In this document: positions 41,420 through 50,536 of the stretch, piece after piece | How positions within the stretch are numbered: the first letter of the stretch is position 1 | Layout: each line of letters opens with the position of its first letter | From: an uncultured Burkholderiales bacterium | GTDB taxonomy: Bacteria > Pseudomonadota > Gammaproteobacteria > Burkholderiales > Burkholderiaceae_E | Direction: 5' to 3' | Length of the DNA: 64,000 bases | Assembly: GCA_902826305.1 (NCBI GenBank) | Contig: CADEEH010000003.1 | Coordinates: 1-64,000 of the forward strand | Made by a program: the position numbers and the translations under genes | Notes under the pieces: model-generated | Seen by the model: the letters and a program-made list of their open reading frames with translations, nothing else | What the model was told of the DNA's origin: nothing | Databases searched by the model: none

Positions 41420-42529
41420 CTATGCCGACGCCTCGCCGATCTGCATGCGGCCGACCGCGTCTTCGTTCCACGCCAGCCCCGCCCCCGGACGATCCGGCAC
41501 GATCACCGCACCGTCCTTCACCGCGAACGGTTCGGCAATGAACGGATTGGCCCAATCGCGCCATTCGAGGAACTGGGCCGACTCCGAGGCCCGCAGCAGG
41601 TGCCCGGAGAACTCCGGGTACAGGTGTGACGACAGCGGGATGCCGGCGGCGCCGGCGATCGCCGCGCAGCGCATGAAGCCGGTGACCCCGCCGATCCGCA
41701 TCAGGTCGGGCATGTACAGGTCGGCGGCCTTGGCCTGGATCGCGTCATTGAAACTCCGCGGGCCGAAGATGTTCTCGCCGATCTGGATCGGCGTCTTCAG
41801 CTCGCGGGCGAGCTGTGCACAATGGGCGAAATCGTCGAAGACGATCGGCTCCTCGAACCAGGTCAATCCCTCGCCATCGAGCGCGTGCAGGCGCACCAAC
41901 GCCTCGCCGAAGTCCAGCGCCTGGTTCCAGTCGACCATCAAGCGCACGCCGGGTCCGACCGCGCGCCGGACCGCCTCGAGCGCCGCCCGATCCTGCGCAA
42001 AATCCGCTCGCCCCATCCGCATCTTGATTGCCGAGAAGCCGCCTTCCTCGACCAGCGACATCGCCTCGTCGGGCAGGCGCTCCGGCGGCAGCAGCCACAG
42101 GCCGTTGGTGTTGTAGGCCTTCACCGGGCCCGTGCTCGCACCCAGCATCGCGGCCAGCGGCAGTCCCGCAGCCTTGGCGAGTGCGTCCCAGATCGCCATG
42201 TCCAGCGCGGAAGTCGCCACCAGCCCCACTCCCTGCCGTCCCGACAGATGCATCGTCTGCATCGCCGTGCGGTAACAGTCGAGCGGCGCGAGGGCCTTGC
42301 CCTTGAGCGCCTCGGCGATCGCCGAGATCGCTGGCAGGATGTACGCCGCCGATTTCGCCACATACGGCTCGAGATAGCTGCGCCCGACGACACCCTCGTG
42401 GGTCGTCAGGTCGAGCAGGATGAACGGCCACTCGTTGTACTGGCCGACCGTCGGGTTGGAGACGATCGGCCGCCGCAGCGGCACGGACAACACACGCAGG
42501 CGGATGCTGTGCAGGGTCAGGCTCGGCAT
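41420..42529 (-). CDS. Mandelate racemase / muconate lactonizing family (enolase superfamily) protein
   Basis: A 369-residue TIM-barrel enzyme with an N-terminal capping domain. Metal ligands follow the usual order: Asp in LMVDWNQAL, Glu in WFEEPI and Glu in QIGENI. Base residues are the Lys of AIKMRMG and a His in LSSHLYPE. This set is typical of the mandelate racemase subgroup, which abstracts an alpha-proton from a carboxylate and then racemises or dehydrates it. Substrate unknown. It is the first gene of a two-gene operon with the SDR. Confidence 0.87.
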   Translation of the reverse strand: MPSLTLHSIRLRVLSVPLRRPIVSNPTVGQYNEWPFILLDLTTHEGVVGRSYLEPYVAKSAAYILPAISAIAEALKGKALAPLDCYRTAMQTMHLSGRQGVGLVATSALDMAIWDALAKAAGLPLAAMLGASTGPVKAYNTNGLWLLPPERLPDEAMSLVEEGGFSAIKMRMGRADFAQDRAALEAVRRAVGPGVRLMVDWNQALDFGEALVRLHALDGEGLTWFEEPIVFDDFAHCAQLARELKTPIQIGENIFGPRSFNDAIQAKAADLYMPDLMRIGGVTGFMRCAAIAGAAGIPLSSHLYPEFSGHLLRASESAQFLEWRDWANPFIAEPFAVKDGAVIVPDRPGAGLAWNEDAVGRMQIGEASA

Positions 42530-42616
42530 CGTTTTCCTCCGGGACCGGCAGAGCGAAGCCCTCGATTCTGCACCGGTTCGACGGCGTGGTCGAACACGGT
42601 TCGTCGCCGCCCCGCT

Positions 42617-43288
42617 TCAGTCGAGCAGGTTCTGCACGGGCCAACCGGCACGCAGCGCGTGCTGCGACAACGTCACGTCAGGATTCACGACCACCGGCTT
42701 TCCCACCGCGCTCAGCAGCGGCAGGTCGTTGCGTGAATCGCTGTAGAACCAGGCGGTGGCGAGGGCATCCTCGCTCATCCCGCGTGCCCCCAGCCAATCC
42801 CGAAGACGCACCAGCTTGCCTTCGCGCATGTTCGGCATGCCGCGCACCCGGCCGGTATAGATCCCTTCGGCGAGTTCCAGTTCGGTCGCCAGCAGGTGCA
42901 CGAAGCCCAGCTCGATCGCGGTCAGCTCGGCGACCAGCCGGTTGCTGGCCGTGGTCAGCAACAACAGGTGTCCGGCCTCGCGATGCCACTGCACCCGTGC
43001 GCGGGCGGCCTGGGGCAGACGCGGGCGGATCTCGTCGTCCAGGAATCGCTGTTGCCAGGGCTTCCAGTATTCGGGGCTGCGGCCGGTCAGGAGCGCCGCA
43101 TAGAAATCGCTGAAGACCTGGGTGCCGACACGACCGGCGCGATAGTCCGCGCCCATGCGTTCGTTGCGGACCAGCACTTCCGGCATGGCCTGGCCATGTC
43201 GCACGAGGAACCGGCACCACAGGTCATCGCCATCGCCGTCCAGCAGCGTGTGATCCAGGTCGAACAGGGCGAGCGGCGATGCGGACAT
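42617..43288 (-). CDS. HAD-superfamily phosphatase (SerB-like, subfamily IB)
   Basis: A 223-residue haloacid-dehalogenase hydrolase. The nucleophile motif is FDLDHTLLDGD, motif II Thr lies in LLLTTASN, and the C-terminal motif YSDSRNDLPLL carries the metal-binding Asp residues. A helical cap between motifs I and II marks subfamily IB, which includes phosphoserine and other small-metabolite phosphatases. It starts 69 bp after the phosphodiesterase gene on the same strand. Next to a glycerol-3-phosphate-type importer it may dephosphorylate an imported phosphate ester, an inference from position. Confidence 0.87.
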   Translation of the reverse strand: MSASPLALFDLDHTLLDGDGDDLWCRFLVRHGQAMPEVLVRNERMGADYRAGRVGTQVFSDFYAALLTGRSPEYWKPWQQRFLDDEIRPRLPQAARARVQWHREAGHLLLLTTASNRLVAELTAIELGFVHLLATELELAEGIYTGRVRGMPNMREGKLVRLRDWLGARGMSEDALATAWFYSDSRNDLPLLSAVGKPVVVNPDVTLSQHALRAGWPVQNLLD

Positions 43289-43357
43289 CGGATCAGCGAC
43301 GCCGCCGCCGACGGCGCGGTCCGGCCCGGTCCCATCGCCGATCGACGGCCCCTGCAC

Positions 43358-44170
43358 TCATAACACCAGTGGCTCGCCGAAACCACCGACATAACTCAGG
43401 TGGGTGCACAGGCCGGTGTCCGGGAGCCACCGGTGCAACGAGATCTTCGGCGGTTCGAGCCGTGCGCGCAGCGGGGCTTCGGGGCGCAGATCCAGATCGA
43501 CTTGGTGCGCGACGCTCGGTGCGACATGCACCGGTGCACCGCCGAATTGCATCTGGACCGGACGATGCAGGTGCCCGCACAGCAGGCCCTGCACCCGGCC
43601 GTGATGGCGGATCAGCGCGGCCAGCGTCTCGCCGCCCGTCATCAGGCTGCAGCGATCCATCACCGACAGCCCGGTGGGCAACGGCGGGTGGTGCATGAAG
43701 ACCAGGACCGGCAGGCCCGACAAGGCGTCAAGCGTGCGCTCGAGCCATGCCAGGCGCGCCGGATCCAGTGCGCCGTGCGAGCGGCGTGGCACCACCGTGT
43801 CCAGCGCGACCAGATGCAGTCCACCGACCTCGAGCCGGTAGCAGCAGGTGCCGTCCGGCGCGTCGTCGGCCACCGGCATGAACCGGCGCATCACCTCGCG
43901 CGCGACGCTCGGATCGTCGTGGTTGCCGGGCACCGCGTACACCGGCATCGGCAGCGGACTCAATGCCTGCACCACCTGCGCGTACTCGGCGGCGATCCCG
44001 CGTTCGGTCAGGTCGCCGGTGAACAGCACCACATCCGGCGCCGGGGCCAGCGTCAGGACATGGGCCACTGCCCGGCGCAGCGCGGCCAGCGTATCCAGGC
44101 CGCCGAGGTCGGCGGGATCGATCCCCACGTGGGCGTCGGACAACTGGGCGATCAGGAGCGGCGCGGCCAT
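43358..44170 (-). CDS. Metallophosphoesterase, class III cyclic / glycerophosphodiester phosphodiesterase type
   Basis: A 270-residue calcineurin-like enzyme with the complete dinuclear metal motifs: LSDAHVG (D-x-H), FTGDLTERG (GD), PGNHDDP (GNHD), HHPP and CGHLHRP (GHxH). Length and pattern fit the CpdA/GpdQ group, which hydrolyses cyclic nucleotides or glycerophosphodiesters. It is divergent from the UgpB-like binding-protein gene (150 bp apart), which favours a GpdQ-like role releasing glycerol-3-phosphate. No signal peptide, so cytoplasmic. Confidence 0.88.
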   Translation of the reverse strand: MAAPLLIAQLSDAHVGIDPADLGGLDTLAALRRAVAHVLTLAPAPDVVLFTGDLTERGIAAEYAQVVQALSPLPMPVYAVPGNHDDPSVAREVMRRFMPVADDAPDGTCCYRLEVGGLHLVALDTVVPRRSHGALDPARLAWLERTLDALSGLPVLVFMHHPPLPTGLSVMDRCSLMTGGETLAALIRHHGRVQGLLCGHLHRPVQMQFGGAPVHVAPSVAHQVDLDLRPEAPLRARLEPPKISLHRWLPDTGLCTHLSYVGGFGEPLVL

Positions 44171-44321
44171 GGTCTGCCAAAGTCTACGATCGAAATCAAC
44201 GAATCGGCAACGAATCGTGTGGAATTGAACTTGCTTGCGTGGTTTTCACATGGATGTCACGATGGCGCCCGAGCATGCGTCGTGCCCCCATCCGCTGCAA
44301 ACCAGATCAAGGAGCCGCGCC

Positions 44322-45647
44322 ATGACCCGCAGTCCCGTCGCATCGTCCCTCCCTGCCCAGCCTTCCCCTCGCCGCCGGCATCTGCTCAAGTCGGGGGCAT
44401 CGGTCTCGGCCGCCGCCATGTTCGGCGGCATGCCGCTGTTCGCCAGCGGCCAGCAGCAGGTGAAGCTCGCATTCATGTATCCGGTCGGTGTGTCGGGCGA
44501 CATCAATCGCCTGGTCACCGCGATGATCAGTGGATTCAACGCCGCCCACGCCGATATCCAGGTCGAGGCGATCTACGCCGGCAGCTACGACAACACCGAG
44601 CAGAAGGTGATGACCGCGCTCGGCGTCGGTGAACCGCCCGCGACCTGGCTGCCGATCAACTCGATGCTGGCCACGTTTCTCGGCATGGGTGCCCTGGAGG
44701 ACGTGACCGCGTTGGCGAAGGCCGACGACATCTTCCAGGACTTCCTGCCCGGCTTCCTCGGCACCTGCATGTCGGACAACAAGCTCTACGGCCTGCCGTT
44801 CCAGTGCAGCACCCCGGTGCTCTACTTCAACAAGGGAGCGTTCGAGAAGGCGGGCATCAAGACCGCGCCGACCAACTGGTCCGAGCTGGAGGCGGCGGCC
44901 AAGGCGCTGACGGTCAAGCAGGGCGATGCGGTCCAGCAATGGGGCCTGACCATCGGTGGCGGCTGGCACGACTGGATCTTCGAGAGCTTCGTGCGTCAGA
45001 ACGGCCTGGTCTTCTGGAACAAGGACAAGGTGAGCTTCGACGCGCCCGAGAGCCAGAACGCACTGGAGTTCTGGTCGCGACTGGTGGCCGCCAAGGTGAT
45101 GCCGGCTGCCTCCACATGGGAAAGTTCGGCCAACGACTTCATGGCCGGCCGCACGGCGATGCTCTATCACTCGACCGGCTCGATGACCAACATCCTGAAG
45201 TCCTCGTCGTTCCCGGTCGGGGTGGCGCCGATGCCCAAGGGCAAACAGCTCGGCTCGACGATGGGGGGCGGGCCGATCCTGATCGCACGCAAGCAGCCTG
45301 ATGCCCACAAGCGCGCGGCGTGGACCTTCGCGCGCTGGATGACCAACACCAGCAATCAGGCGCAGTGGTGCATCGATACCGGCTACCTGGCGGCACGCAA
45401 GTCGTCCTGGGAGACCGCGGCATTGAAGGCCCACGTGACCAAGGTGCCGGAGTCGCGGACCGCGTTCGTCACCGCCGAAGTCGCCGGTGCGTTCCTGCAG
45501 GTGCCGGGGTATCACAAGGTGCGTGAGTACCTGAAGAGTGCAATCGATCGCACGCTGGCCGGTGAGGTCAAGCCCGACGCCGCATTGCGCGAGGCCAACG
45601 CCAAGTCCAACCTCGAGATCGAACGCCTCGCGCGCCGTCGCGCCTGA
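44322..45647 (+). CDS. ugpB: Extracellular solute-binding protein, UgpB-like, Tat-exported
   Basis: A 441-residue family 1 binding protein. The leader PSPRRRHLLKSGASVSAAAMFGG has a twin-arginine motif before the hydrophobic stretch, so export is probably by Tat, unlike E. coli UgpB. The body shows the UgpB pattern LPFQCSTPVLYFNKGAFEKAG and later GGGPILIARKQPDAH. It should capture sn-glycerol-3-phosphate or a glycerophosphodiester in the periplasm. AAGGAG lies seven bases before the ATG. It heads the binding protein-permease-permease-ATPase-DeoR operon and is divergent from a phosphodiesterase gene. Confidence 0.82.
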   Translation: MTRSPVASSLPAQPSPRRRHLLKSGASVSAAAMFGGMPLFASGQQQVKLAFMYPVGVSGDINRLVTAMISGFNAAHADIQVEAIYAGSYDNTEQKVMTALGVGEPPATWLPINSMLATFLGMGALEDVTALAKADDIFQDFLPGFLGTCMSDNKLYGLPFQCSTPVLYFNKGAFEKAGIKTAPTNWSELEAAAKALTVKQGDAVQQWGLTIGGGWHDWIFESFVRQNGLVFWNKDKVSFDAPESQNALEFWSRLVAAKVMPAASTWESSANDFMAGRTAMLYHSTGSMTNILKSSSFPVGVAPMPKGKQLGSTMGGGPILIARKQPDAHKRAAWTFARWMTNTSNQAQWCIDTGYLAARKSSWETAALKAHVTKVPESRTAFVTAEVAGAFLQVPGYHKVREYLKSAIDRTLAGEVKPDAALREANAKSNLEIERLARRRA

Positions 45648-45655
45648 GGCCGGCG

Positions 45656-46621
45656 ATGTCGACCACCTCGGCGCTGTTGCCGCCGCCCGCGATGGCGCCC
45701 GACCCCGCCGACGAGGCGCTCGCGCGGGCGGCGCACCGCCGGCAGCGGCGGCGCGAGGTGGCGACCGCGGCGGTGATGCTGGCACCATCGCTGCTGTTCC
45801 TCGCGGCCTTCACCTACTGGCCGATCCTGCGTTCGGCCGGATACGGTTTCTTCGACGTGCAACTCGGTTCACCCGACATTTTCTGGGTCGGACTCGAGAA
45901 CTACGGTCGCCTGTGGCAGGACGGCCTGTTCTGGAAGTCGCTGCGCAACACGGTGTTGTACATGGTCGTGACGGTGCCCACGGCGATCGTGCTGGCGCTG
46001 CTGCTGGCGGTGGCGCTCGATCGCGGGTTGCGCGGCACCGCGCTCTACCGCGCGACATTCTTCTATCCGGTGATGATTCCATCGGTGGCCGCGGGCATGG
46101 TCTGGGTCTTTCTCTATGCGCCCGGCTACGGCCCGATCAACGGACTGCTGGCGCTGCTCGGCCTGCCCCAGCTCGAGTGGTTGTCCGATCCGCGCTGGGC
46201 GCTGCCGGCGATCATCGTGATGAGCATCTGGAAATACGCCGGCTACTTCATGCTGATCCTGCTGGCCGCGCTGCAGCTGGTGCCGCGCGATCTGTACGAG
46301 GCGGCGCGGCTGGACGGTGTGTCGGGCTTCCGGCAACTGGTGCACATCACCGTGCCGCTGATCTCCCCGACGCTGTACTTCGTGGTCGTGATCGGCGTGC
46401 TGCACTCGTACCAGATCTTCGACTACGTGTTCGTGATGACCCAGGGCGGCCCGGCCGATGCGACCAACGTGCTCACGTTCTACATCTATCAGAACGCGTT
46501 CCAGTTCCAGGACATCGGTACCGCATCGGCGATCGCCAACATCCTGCTGCTGGTGGTGGGCGGCCTGATCGCCGTCGTCGCCGGCACGCTCGGACGTCGC
46601 GTGCATTACCTGGGGCGCTGA
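45656..46621 (+). CDS. ugpA: ABC permease, UgpA-like (MalF type)
   Basis: A 321-residue inner-membrane permease with six helices and the EAA loop LYEAARLDGVSGFRQLVHITVPLISP that docks the ATPase. The N-terminus before the first helix (MLAPSLLFLAAFTYWPILRSAGYGF) is short and cytoplasmic, as in UgpA. It starts 8 bp after the ugpB-like gene. Together with the next permease it forms the membrane channel of the importer. Confidence 0.87.
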   Translation: MSTTSALLPPPAMAPDPADEALARAAHRRQRRREVATAAVMLAPSLLFLAAFTYWPILRSAGYGFFDVQLGSPDIFWVGLENYGRLWQDGLFWKSLRNTVLYMVVTVPTAIVLALLLAVALDRGLRGTALYRATFFYPVMIPSVAAGMVWVFLYAPGYGPINGLLALLGLPQLEWLSDPRWALPAIIVMSIWKYAGYFMLILLAALQLVPRDLYEAARLDGVSGFRQLVHITVPLISPTLYFVVVIGVLHSYQIFDYVFVMTQGGPADATNVLTFYIYQNAFQFQDIGTASAIANILLLVVGGLIAVVAGTLGRRVHYLGR

Positions 46622-46623
46622 GG

Positions 46624-47466
46624 ATGGCCGTCGACGCGGTGTCGCGCAGTCTCCTCGGGCGCTCGCGCTGGATGCACTGGCTGCTGCTGCCGGCGCTCGC
46701 GCTCTGGGTGAGCCCGCTGGTGTGGATGGCGGCCACGTCGCTGAAGACCAAGGCCGAGATCTTCGATCCGGCCGCGGGCCTGCTGCCGCGGGCCATGGAA
46801 TGGAGCAACTATCCGGCCGCGATGGCGGTGGCGCCCTTCGGCACCTACCTCCTCAACTCGCTGCTGGTCACCGGCGGCATCCTGTTCGCGCAGCTGACCA
46901 CGATCACGCTGGCCGCCTACGCGTTCGCGCGCCTGCGCTTTCCGGGACGCGACCTGCTGTTCGGCCTGTTCCTGCTGCAGGTGATGTTCCCGATCTACGC
47001 GACGTTCCTGACCAACTTCATCACGGTGCGCGAGCTGGGGCTGCTGAACAGCCTGTGGGCGCTGATGGTGCCGTTCATCGCCAGCGGCTACGGCACCTTC
47101 ATGCTGCGCCAGGCGTTTCGCCAGGTGCCGGGCGAGCTGGCCGATGCGGCGCGGCTCGACGGCTGCGGGCACTGGGCCACGCTCTGGCACGTGTACCTGC
47201 CCCTGGTGCGGCCGACGCTGGTGGCGTTCGGCATGATCTCGGTGGTGACGCACTGGAACGACTACATGTGGCCGCTGCTGGTCACCAACAGCGAAGGTGT
47301 GCGCACGCTGCCGATCGGGCTGGGCCTGCTGGCCAAGGCCGACAGCGGTGCCGACTGGCCGCGCCTGATGGCCGCGACGATGGTGGTGATCGCCCCGCTG
47401 CTGCTGCTGTTCATGATCTTCCAGCGCCGTTTCGTCGACAGCTTCATGCACGCCGGCATCAAGTGA
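46624..47466 (+). CDS. ugpE: ABC permease, UgpE-like (MalG type)
   Basis: A 280-residue membrane protein with six helices. The EAA loop reads ELADAARLDGCGHWATLWHVYLPLVRP, and MISVVTHWNDYMWPLLV is typical of UgpE/MalG proteins. Its ATG follows the ugpA stop by two bases. A longer open frame upstream is the out-of-frame shadow of ugpA and is not used. Confidence 0.87.
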   Translation: MAVDAVSRSLLGRSRWMHWLLLPALALWVSPLVWMAATSLKTKAEIFDPAAGLLPRAMEWSNYPAAMAVAPFGTYLLNSLLVTGGILFAQLTTITLAAYAFARLRFPGRDLLFGLFLLQVMFPIYATFLTNFITVRELGLLNSLWALMVPFIASGYGTFMLRQAFRQVPGELADAARLDGCGHWATLWHVYLPLVRPTLVAFGMISVVTHWNDYMWPLLVTNSEGVRTLPIGLGLLAKADSGADWPRLMAATMVVIAPLLLLFMIFQRRFVDSFMHAGIK

Positions 47467-47475
47467 CCTGACCTC

Positions 47476-48549
47476 ATGGCCGCGATCTCGCTGCAAGGCA
47501 TCACCAAAAGCTACCGCGACAACCTGGTCGTCGACCGGCTCGACCTGGACGTGCAGGCCGGCGAGTTCATGGTGCTGGTCGGTCCGTCGGGCTGCGGCAA
47601 GTCGACGACCCTGCGCATGATCGCCGGGCTGGAGGAGATCAGCGCCGGGCGGCTGGTGATCGGCGGGCGCGACGTCACCCATGCCGAACCGCACGAGCGC
47701 GACATCGCGATGGTGTTTCAGTCGTACGCGTTGTACCCGCACATGACGGTGCACATGAACATGGCCTTCGGCCTGCTGCGAACGACACGGCTGCCGAAGG
47801 CGGAGATCGAGCAGCGGGTGCAGGACGCGGCGCGACGGCTGCGCATCACCGAACTGCTGCAGCGCAAGCCGAATGAGTTGTCCGGCGGGCAACGCCAGCG
47901 CGTGGCGATCGGCCGTGCGCTGGTGCGCCAGCCGAAGGTGTTCCTCTTCGATGAGCCGCTGTCCAACCTGGATGCGAAGTTGCGCACCCACATGCGGGGG
48001 GAACTGGAGCGGCTGCATGCCGAACTCGGCATCACGATCGTCTACGTCACCCATGACCAGGTGGAGGCGATGACATTGGGCACCCGGATCGCGGTGATGG
48101 AAGGTGGACACATCCAGCAACTCGGCCCGCCGATGGAGGTCTACCGCGAGCCGGCGACCCGGTTCGTGGCTTCGTTCATCGGATCACCCGAGATGAATTT
48201 CCTGCCGGTGCCGATCGACGGCGGGGCCGGTCGCGACTGGCTCGATGCCCGATACGGCGCTGCGCTGACGCAGCCGGGGACCGTGCTCGGCCTGCGTCCG
48301 GAGGAGCTGCAGCTGGCCACCGAGCCGCCGGCCGATGCGCCGCTGCGCTGGGTCGGCACCGTGCAGCGCGTCGAACGCCTGGGCGCCGAGGCGTATGCCG
48401 AGGTGCTGGTCGATCAGAGCCGCGTGCTGGTACGCACCGGAGCCGACGCGCAGCTCACCAGCCGGCAGCCGATCGTGATCACCCCCGAGCTGTCGCGGCT
48501 GCGTGTGTTCGACGGCGCCACCGGCGCCGCACTGACGGCGGGCCGCTGA
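47476..48549 (+). CDS. ugpC: ABC transporter ATPase, UgpC/MalK type
   Basis: A 357-residue ATPase. Walker A is GPSGCGKST, signature LSGGQRQRVAIGRAL, and Walker B VFLFDEPLSNLDAKLR. After residue about 235 comes the TOBE/OB regulatory domain of the MalK/UgpC family (ATRFVASFIGSPEMNFLPV..VLGLRPEELQL). It drives import by the UgpA/UgpE-like channel. It lies 9 bp after ugpE and 1 bp before the DeoR gene, so the transporter and its regulator are one transcript. Confidence 0.9.
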   Translation: MAAISLQGITKSYRDNLVVDRLDLDVQAGEFMVLVGPSGCGKSTTLRMIAGLEEISAGRLVIGGRDVTHAEPHERDIAMVFQSYALYPHMTVHMNMAFGLLRTTRLPKAEIEQRVQDAARRLRITELLQRKPNELSGGQRQRVAIGRALVRQPKVFLFDEPLSNLDAKLRTHMRGELERLHAELGITIVYVTHDQVEAMTLGTRIAVMEGGHIQQLGPPMEVYREPATRFVASFIGSPEMNFLPVPIDGGAGRDWLDARYGAALTQPGTVLGLRPEELQLATEPPADAPLRWVGTVQRVERLGAEAYAEVLVDQSRVLVRTGADAQLTSRQPIVITPELSRLRVFDGATGAALTAGR

Positions 48550-48550
48550 G

Positions 48551-49354
48551 ATGGCGGTTGTGCTCAGCCCCCGCCAGGAGCGCATCGTCGACCTGCTGCG
48601 CGCGACACCGTCGATCAGCACCGCCGAGCTGGCGCAGCGGCTCGGCGTCTCGGGCGAGACCATCCGCCGCGACCTGCAGACCCTGGCCGAGGACGGCATC
48701 GTCGAGAAGTTCCACGGCGGGGCCAGCCTGCATCGCGACGTGCAGGAGTCGCCGTTCCAGCTGCGCCTGCGGACCAACGTCGGCGCCAAGCGTCGACTGG
48801 CGCGGGAGCTGATCGACCTGCTGCCCGAGGGCGCAAGCCTGGTGCTGGACAACAGCAGCACCGCCTGTTTCATCGCCGAGGCGCTGGCCGCCCGGCGCGG
48901 ACTGACGATCGCGACGCCCTCGCTGGAGGTGGCGCGCACGCTGGCGCAAGGCGGCGACCGCCACGCGGTGATGCTGCCCGGCGGCACGCTGCGCAGCGCC
49001 GACATGACCCTCGCGGGCGGCAACGCACTGCGCTTCGCGGCGCAGCTTCACCCCGACTACCTGGTGGTATCGGTGGCCGCGCTCAGCGCCCGCGGCGGCT
49101 GCCTGGACTTCGATCCGTTCGAAGTGGAGTTCAAGCAGGCGGTGCAGCCGCAGGCCGCCAGCGTCATCGTCGTCGCCGATGCCAGCAAGTTCGAGGCGCC
49201 CGGCCTGATCACGAGCCTGCGCTGGTCGCAGGTGCATGTGCTGGTGACCGACCAGGCGCTGCCGGCCGAACTGGCGGCGGCCACGTCCGGGTTGAAGGTG
49301 GTGGTGGCCGCGCAGGGCGGCACCGAAAAGGATCGGCCGCCCGAGGCGACATGA
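48551..49354 (+). CDS. DeoR-family repressor (GlpR-like)
   Basis: A 267-residue regulator with the DeoR helix-turn-helix (RQERIVDLLRATPSISTAELAQRLGVSGETIRRDLQTL) and a sugar-phosphate sensing domain of the ribose-5-phosphate isomerase fold (VLDNSSTACFIAEAL; VADASKFE). DeoR/GlpR proteins are usually repressors released by phosphorylated sugars or glycerol-3-phosphate. As the last gene of the ugp-like operon, one base after ugpC, it probably controls that operon and perhaps the divergent phosphodiesterase. A hairpin follows. Confidence 0.9.
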   Translation: MAVVLSPRQERIVDLLRATPSISTAELAQRLGVSGETIRRDLQTLAEDGIVEKFHGGASLHRDVQESPFQLRLRTNVGAKRRLARELIDLLPEGASLVLDNSSTACFIAEALAARRGLTIATPSLEVARTLAQGGDRHAVMLPGGTLRSADMTLAGGNALRFAAQLHPDYLVVSVAALSARGGCLDFDPFEVEFKQAVQPQAASVIVVADASKFEAPGLITSLRWSQVHVLVTDQALPAELAAATSGLKVVVAAQGGTEKDRPPEAT

Positions 49355-49361
49355 AATGGAT

Positions 49362-49383
49362 CCGGCCGCCCGAAGGCGGCCGG
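49362..49383. terminator. GC-rich hairpin between the DeoR and flagellin genes
   Basis: CCGGCCGCC (49362-49370) and GGCGGCCGG (49375-49383) form a perfect 9-bp stem with a CGAA loop, eight bases after the DeoR stop. A second stem, CCCGCC/GGCGGG, follows at 49411-49427. Both lie between convergent genes and have no T-tract, so they may act as a bidirectional or Rho-assisted terminator. Confidence 0.5.
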
Positions 49384-49441
49384 TGAGTTCATCGATCCGT
49401 GTCGCCACGACCCGCCGCGAGGGCGGGCCGGGGACCGGTGC

Positions 49442-50323
49442 TTAGCGCAGCAGTGCGAGCACGTTGTTGGGGATCGAGTTGGCCTGCGAGAGCATCGCCG
49501 TGCCGGCCTGCTGCAGGACCTGCGAGCGGGTCAGGGCGGCGGTCTCCGAGGCGAAGTCCGCGTCCATGATCCGGCTGCGGGCGGCCGACTGGTTCTCGAC
49601 GGCGACCTGCAGGTTGCTGATGACCGACTCGAAGCGGTTTTGCACCGCACCGAACTGGGCGCGCTTGGAGTTGATCTCGCTGAGCGCCGAGTCGATCTGG
49701 GTGATCGCCGCACGGGCGTTGGAGGCGCCCTGCGTGGCGGTGGCACCCGAGGTGGCCGCGTCGTTGATGCGCAGCGCCGAGGAGCCCGAGGTGGTGAAGG
49801 ACTTGAACACCTCGCTCGAGGAGGCCGACAGGTCCACACCGGTCACCGAGATCTTGTCCTCGGTGGACACGCCCGCGCCGACCTGGAACTCGAGACCGGC
49901 GGTGCTCTTGAGCACCGAGGCGCCGTTGAACTTGGTCGCGTCGATCGTGCGGCCGATCTCCTGCTGCAGCTGGCTGAACTCCTCGTTCAGGCTGGTCTGG
50001 TCCGAGGTGCTGTTGGTGGCGTTGGCCGACTGCACGGCCAGCTCACGCATGCGCTGGAGCATGTCGCCGACCTTGCCCAGCGAGCCCTCGGCGGTCTGCG
50101 CCAGCGAGATGCCGTCGTTGGAGTTGCGGATGGCGACGTTCATGCCGCGCACCTGGGCGTTCATCCGCTCGGCGATCGCCAGACCAGCGGCGTCGTCCTT
50201 GGCGCTGTTGACGCGCAGGCCCGTCGACAGACGCTGGATCGCGTTCGACAGGGTGTTCTGAGTCGTGCTGAGGTTGCGCTGGGCATTCAGCGACATCAGG
50301 TTCGTGTTGATGATCTGGGCCAT
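49442..50323 (-). CDS. fliC: Flagellin
   Basis: A 293-residue flagellin with the conserved D0/D1 ends: QIINTNLMSLNAQRNLSTTQ at the N-terminus with RLSTGLRVNSAKDDAAGLAIAERM, and SRIMDADFASETAALTRSQVLQQAG with LSQANSIPNNVLALLR at the C-terminus. The variable middle is short (about 100 residues), as in many betaproteobacterial flagellins. It is exported by the flagellar type III apparatus and polymerises into the filament. AAGGA precedes the ATG, and a sigma-28-like promoter lies about 75 bp upstream. No other flagellar gene is in the window. Confidence 0.95.
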   Translation of the reverse strand: MAQIINTNLMSLNAQRNLSTTQNTLSNAIQRLSTGLRVNSAKDDAAGLAIAERMNAQVRGMNVAIRNSNDGISLAQTAEGSLGKVGDMLQRMRELAVQSANATNSTSDQTSLNEEFSQLQQEIGRTIDATKFNGASVLKSTAGLEFQVGAGVSTEDKISVTGVDLSASSSEVFKSFTTSGSSALRINDAATSGATATQGASNARAAITQIDSALSEINSKRAQFGAVQNRFESVISNLQVAVENQSAARSRIMDADFASETAALTRSQVLQQAGTAMLSQANSIPNNVLALLR

Positions 50324-50398
50324 TTCAAACTTCCTTCGACAATTCGTTGGTTCGAGGCCTTCGGGGCCACCCGGTCGGGGTGCGCCCCCGATGCCTGG

Positions 50399-50425
50399 TT
50401 ATCGTCGAGGGGTTTTCTCGCTTGA
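50399..50425 (-). promoter_or_regulatory. Sigma-28 (FliA)-type promoter of flagellin
   Basis: Read leftward, TCAAGCGA (50425-50418) is followed after exactly 11 bases by GACGATAA (50406-50399). The second element differs from the FliA -10 consensus GCCGATAA at one base, and TCAAG-type -35 elements occur at betaproteobacterial flagellin promoters. The expected transcript would have a leader of about 70 bases before the fliC start. Confidence 0.7.
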
Positions 50426-50536
50426 ACGGTTCCGAGGGGTCGGCTAGGAGTTCTTCCTACCCACAGCGATCCGGCGCTGCCGCCGGTTCCCCCGGCCCCG
50501 CCGTCCATCGGACTCTAGCGTTCGATGGTCGCCGGT

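Noticed and set aside
45538-46623. Extension of the UgpE-like frame upstream
   Set aside because: It is the out-of-frame shadow of the ugpA-like gene; the ATG two bases after the ugpA stop is the natural start.
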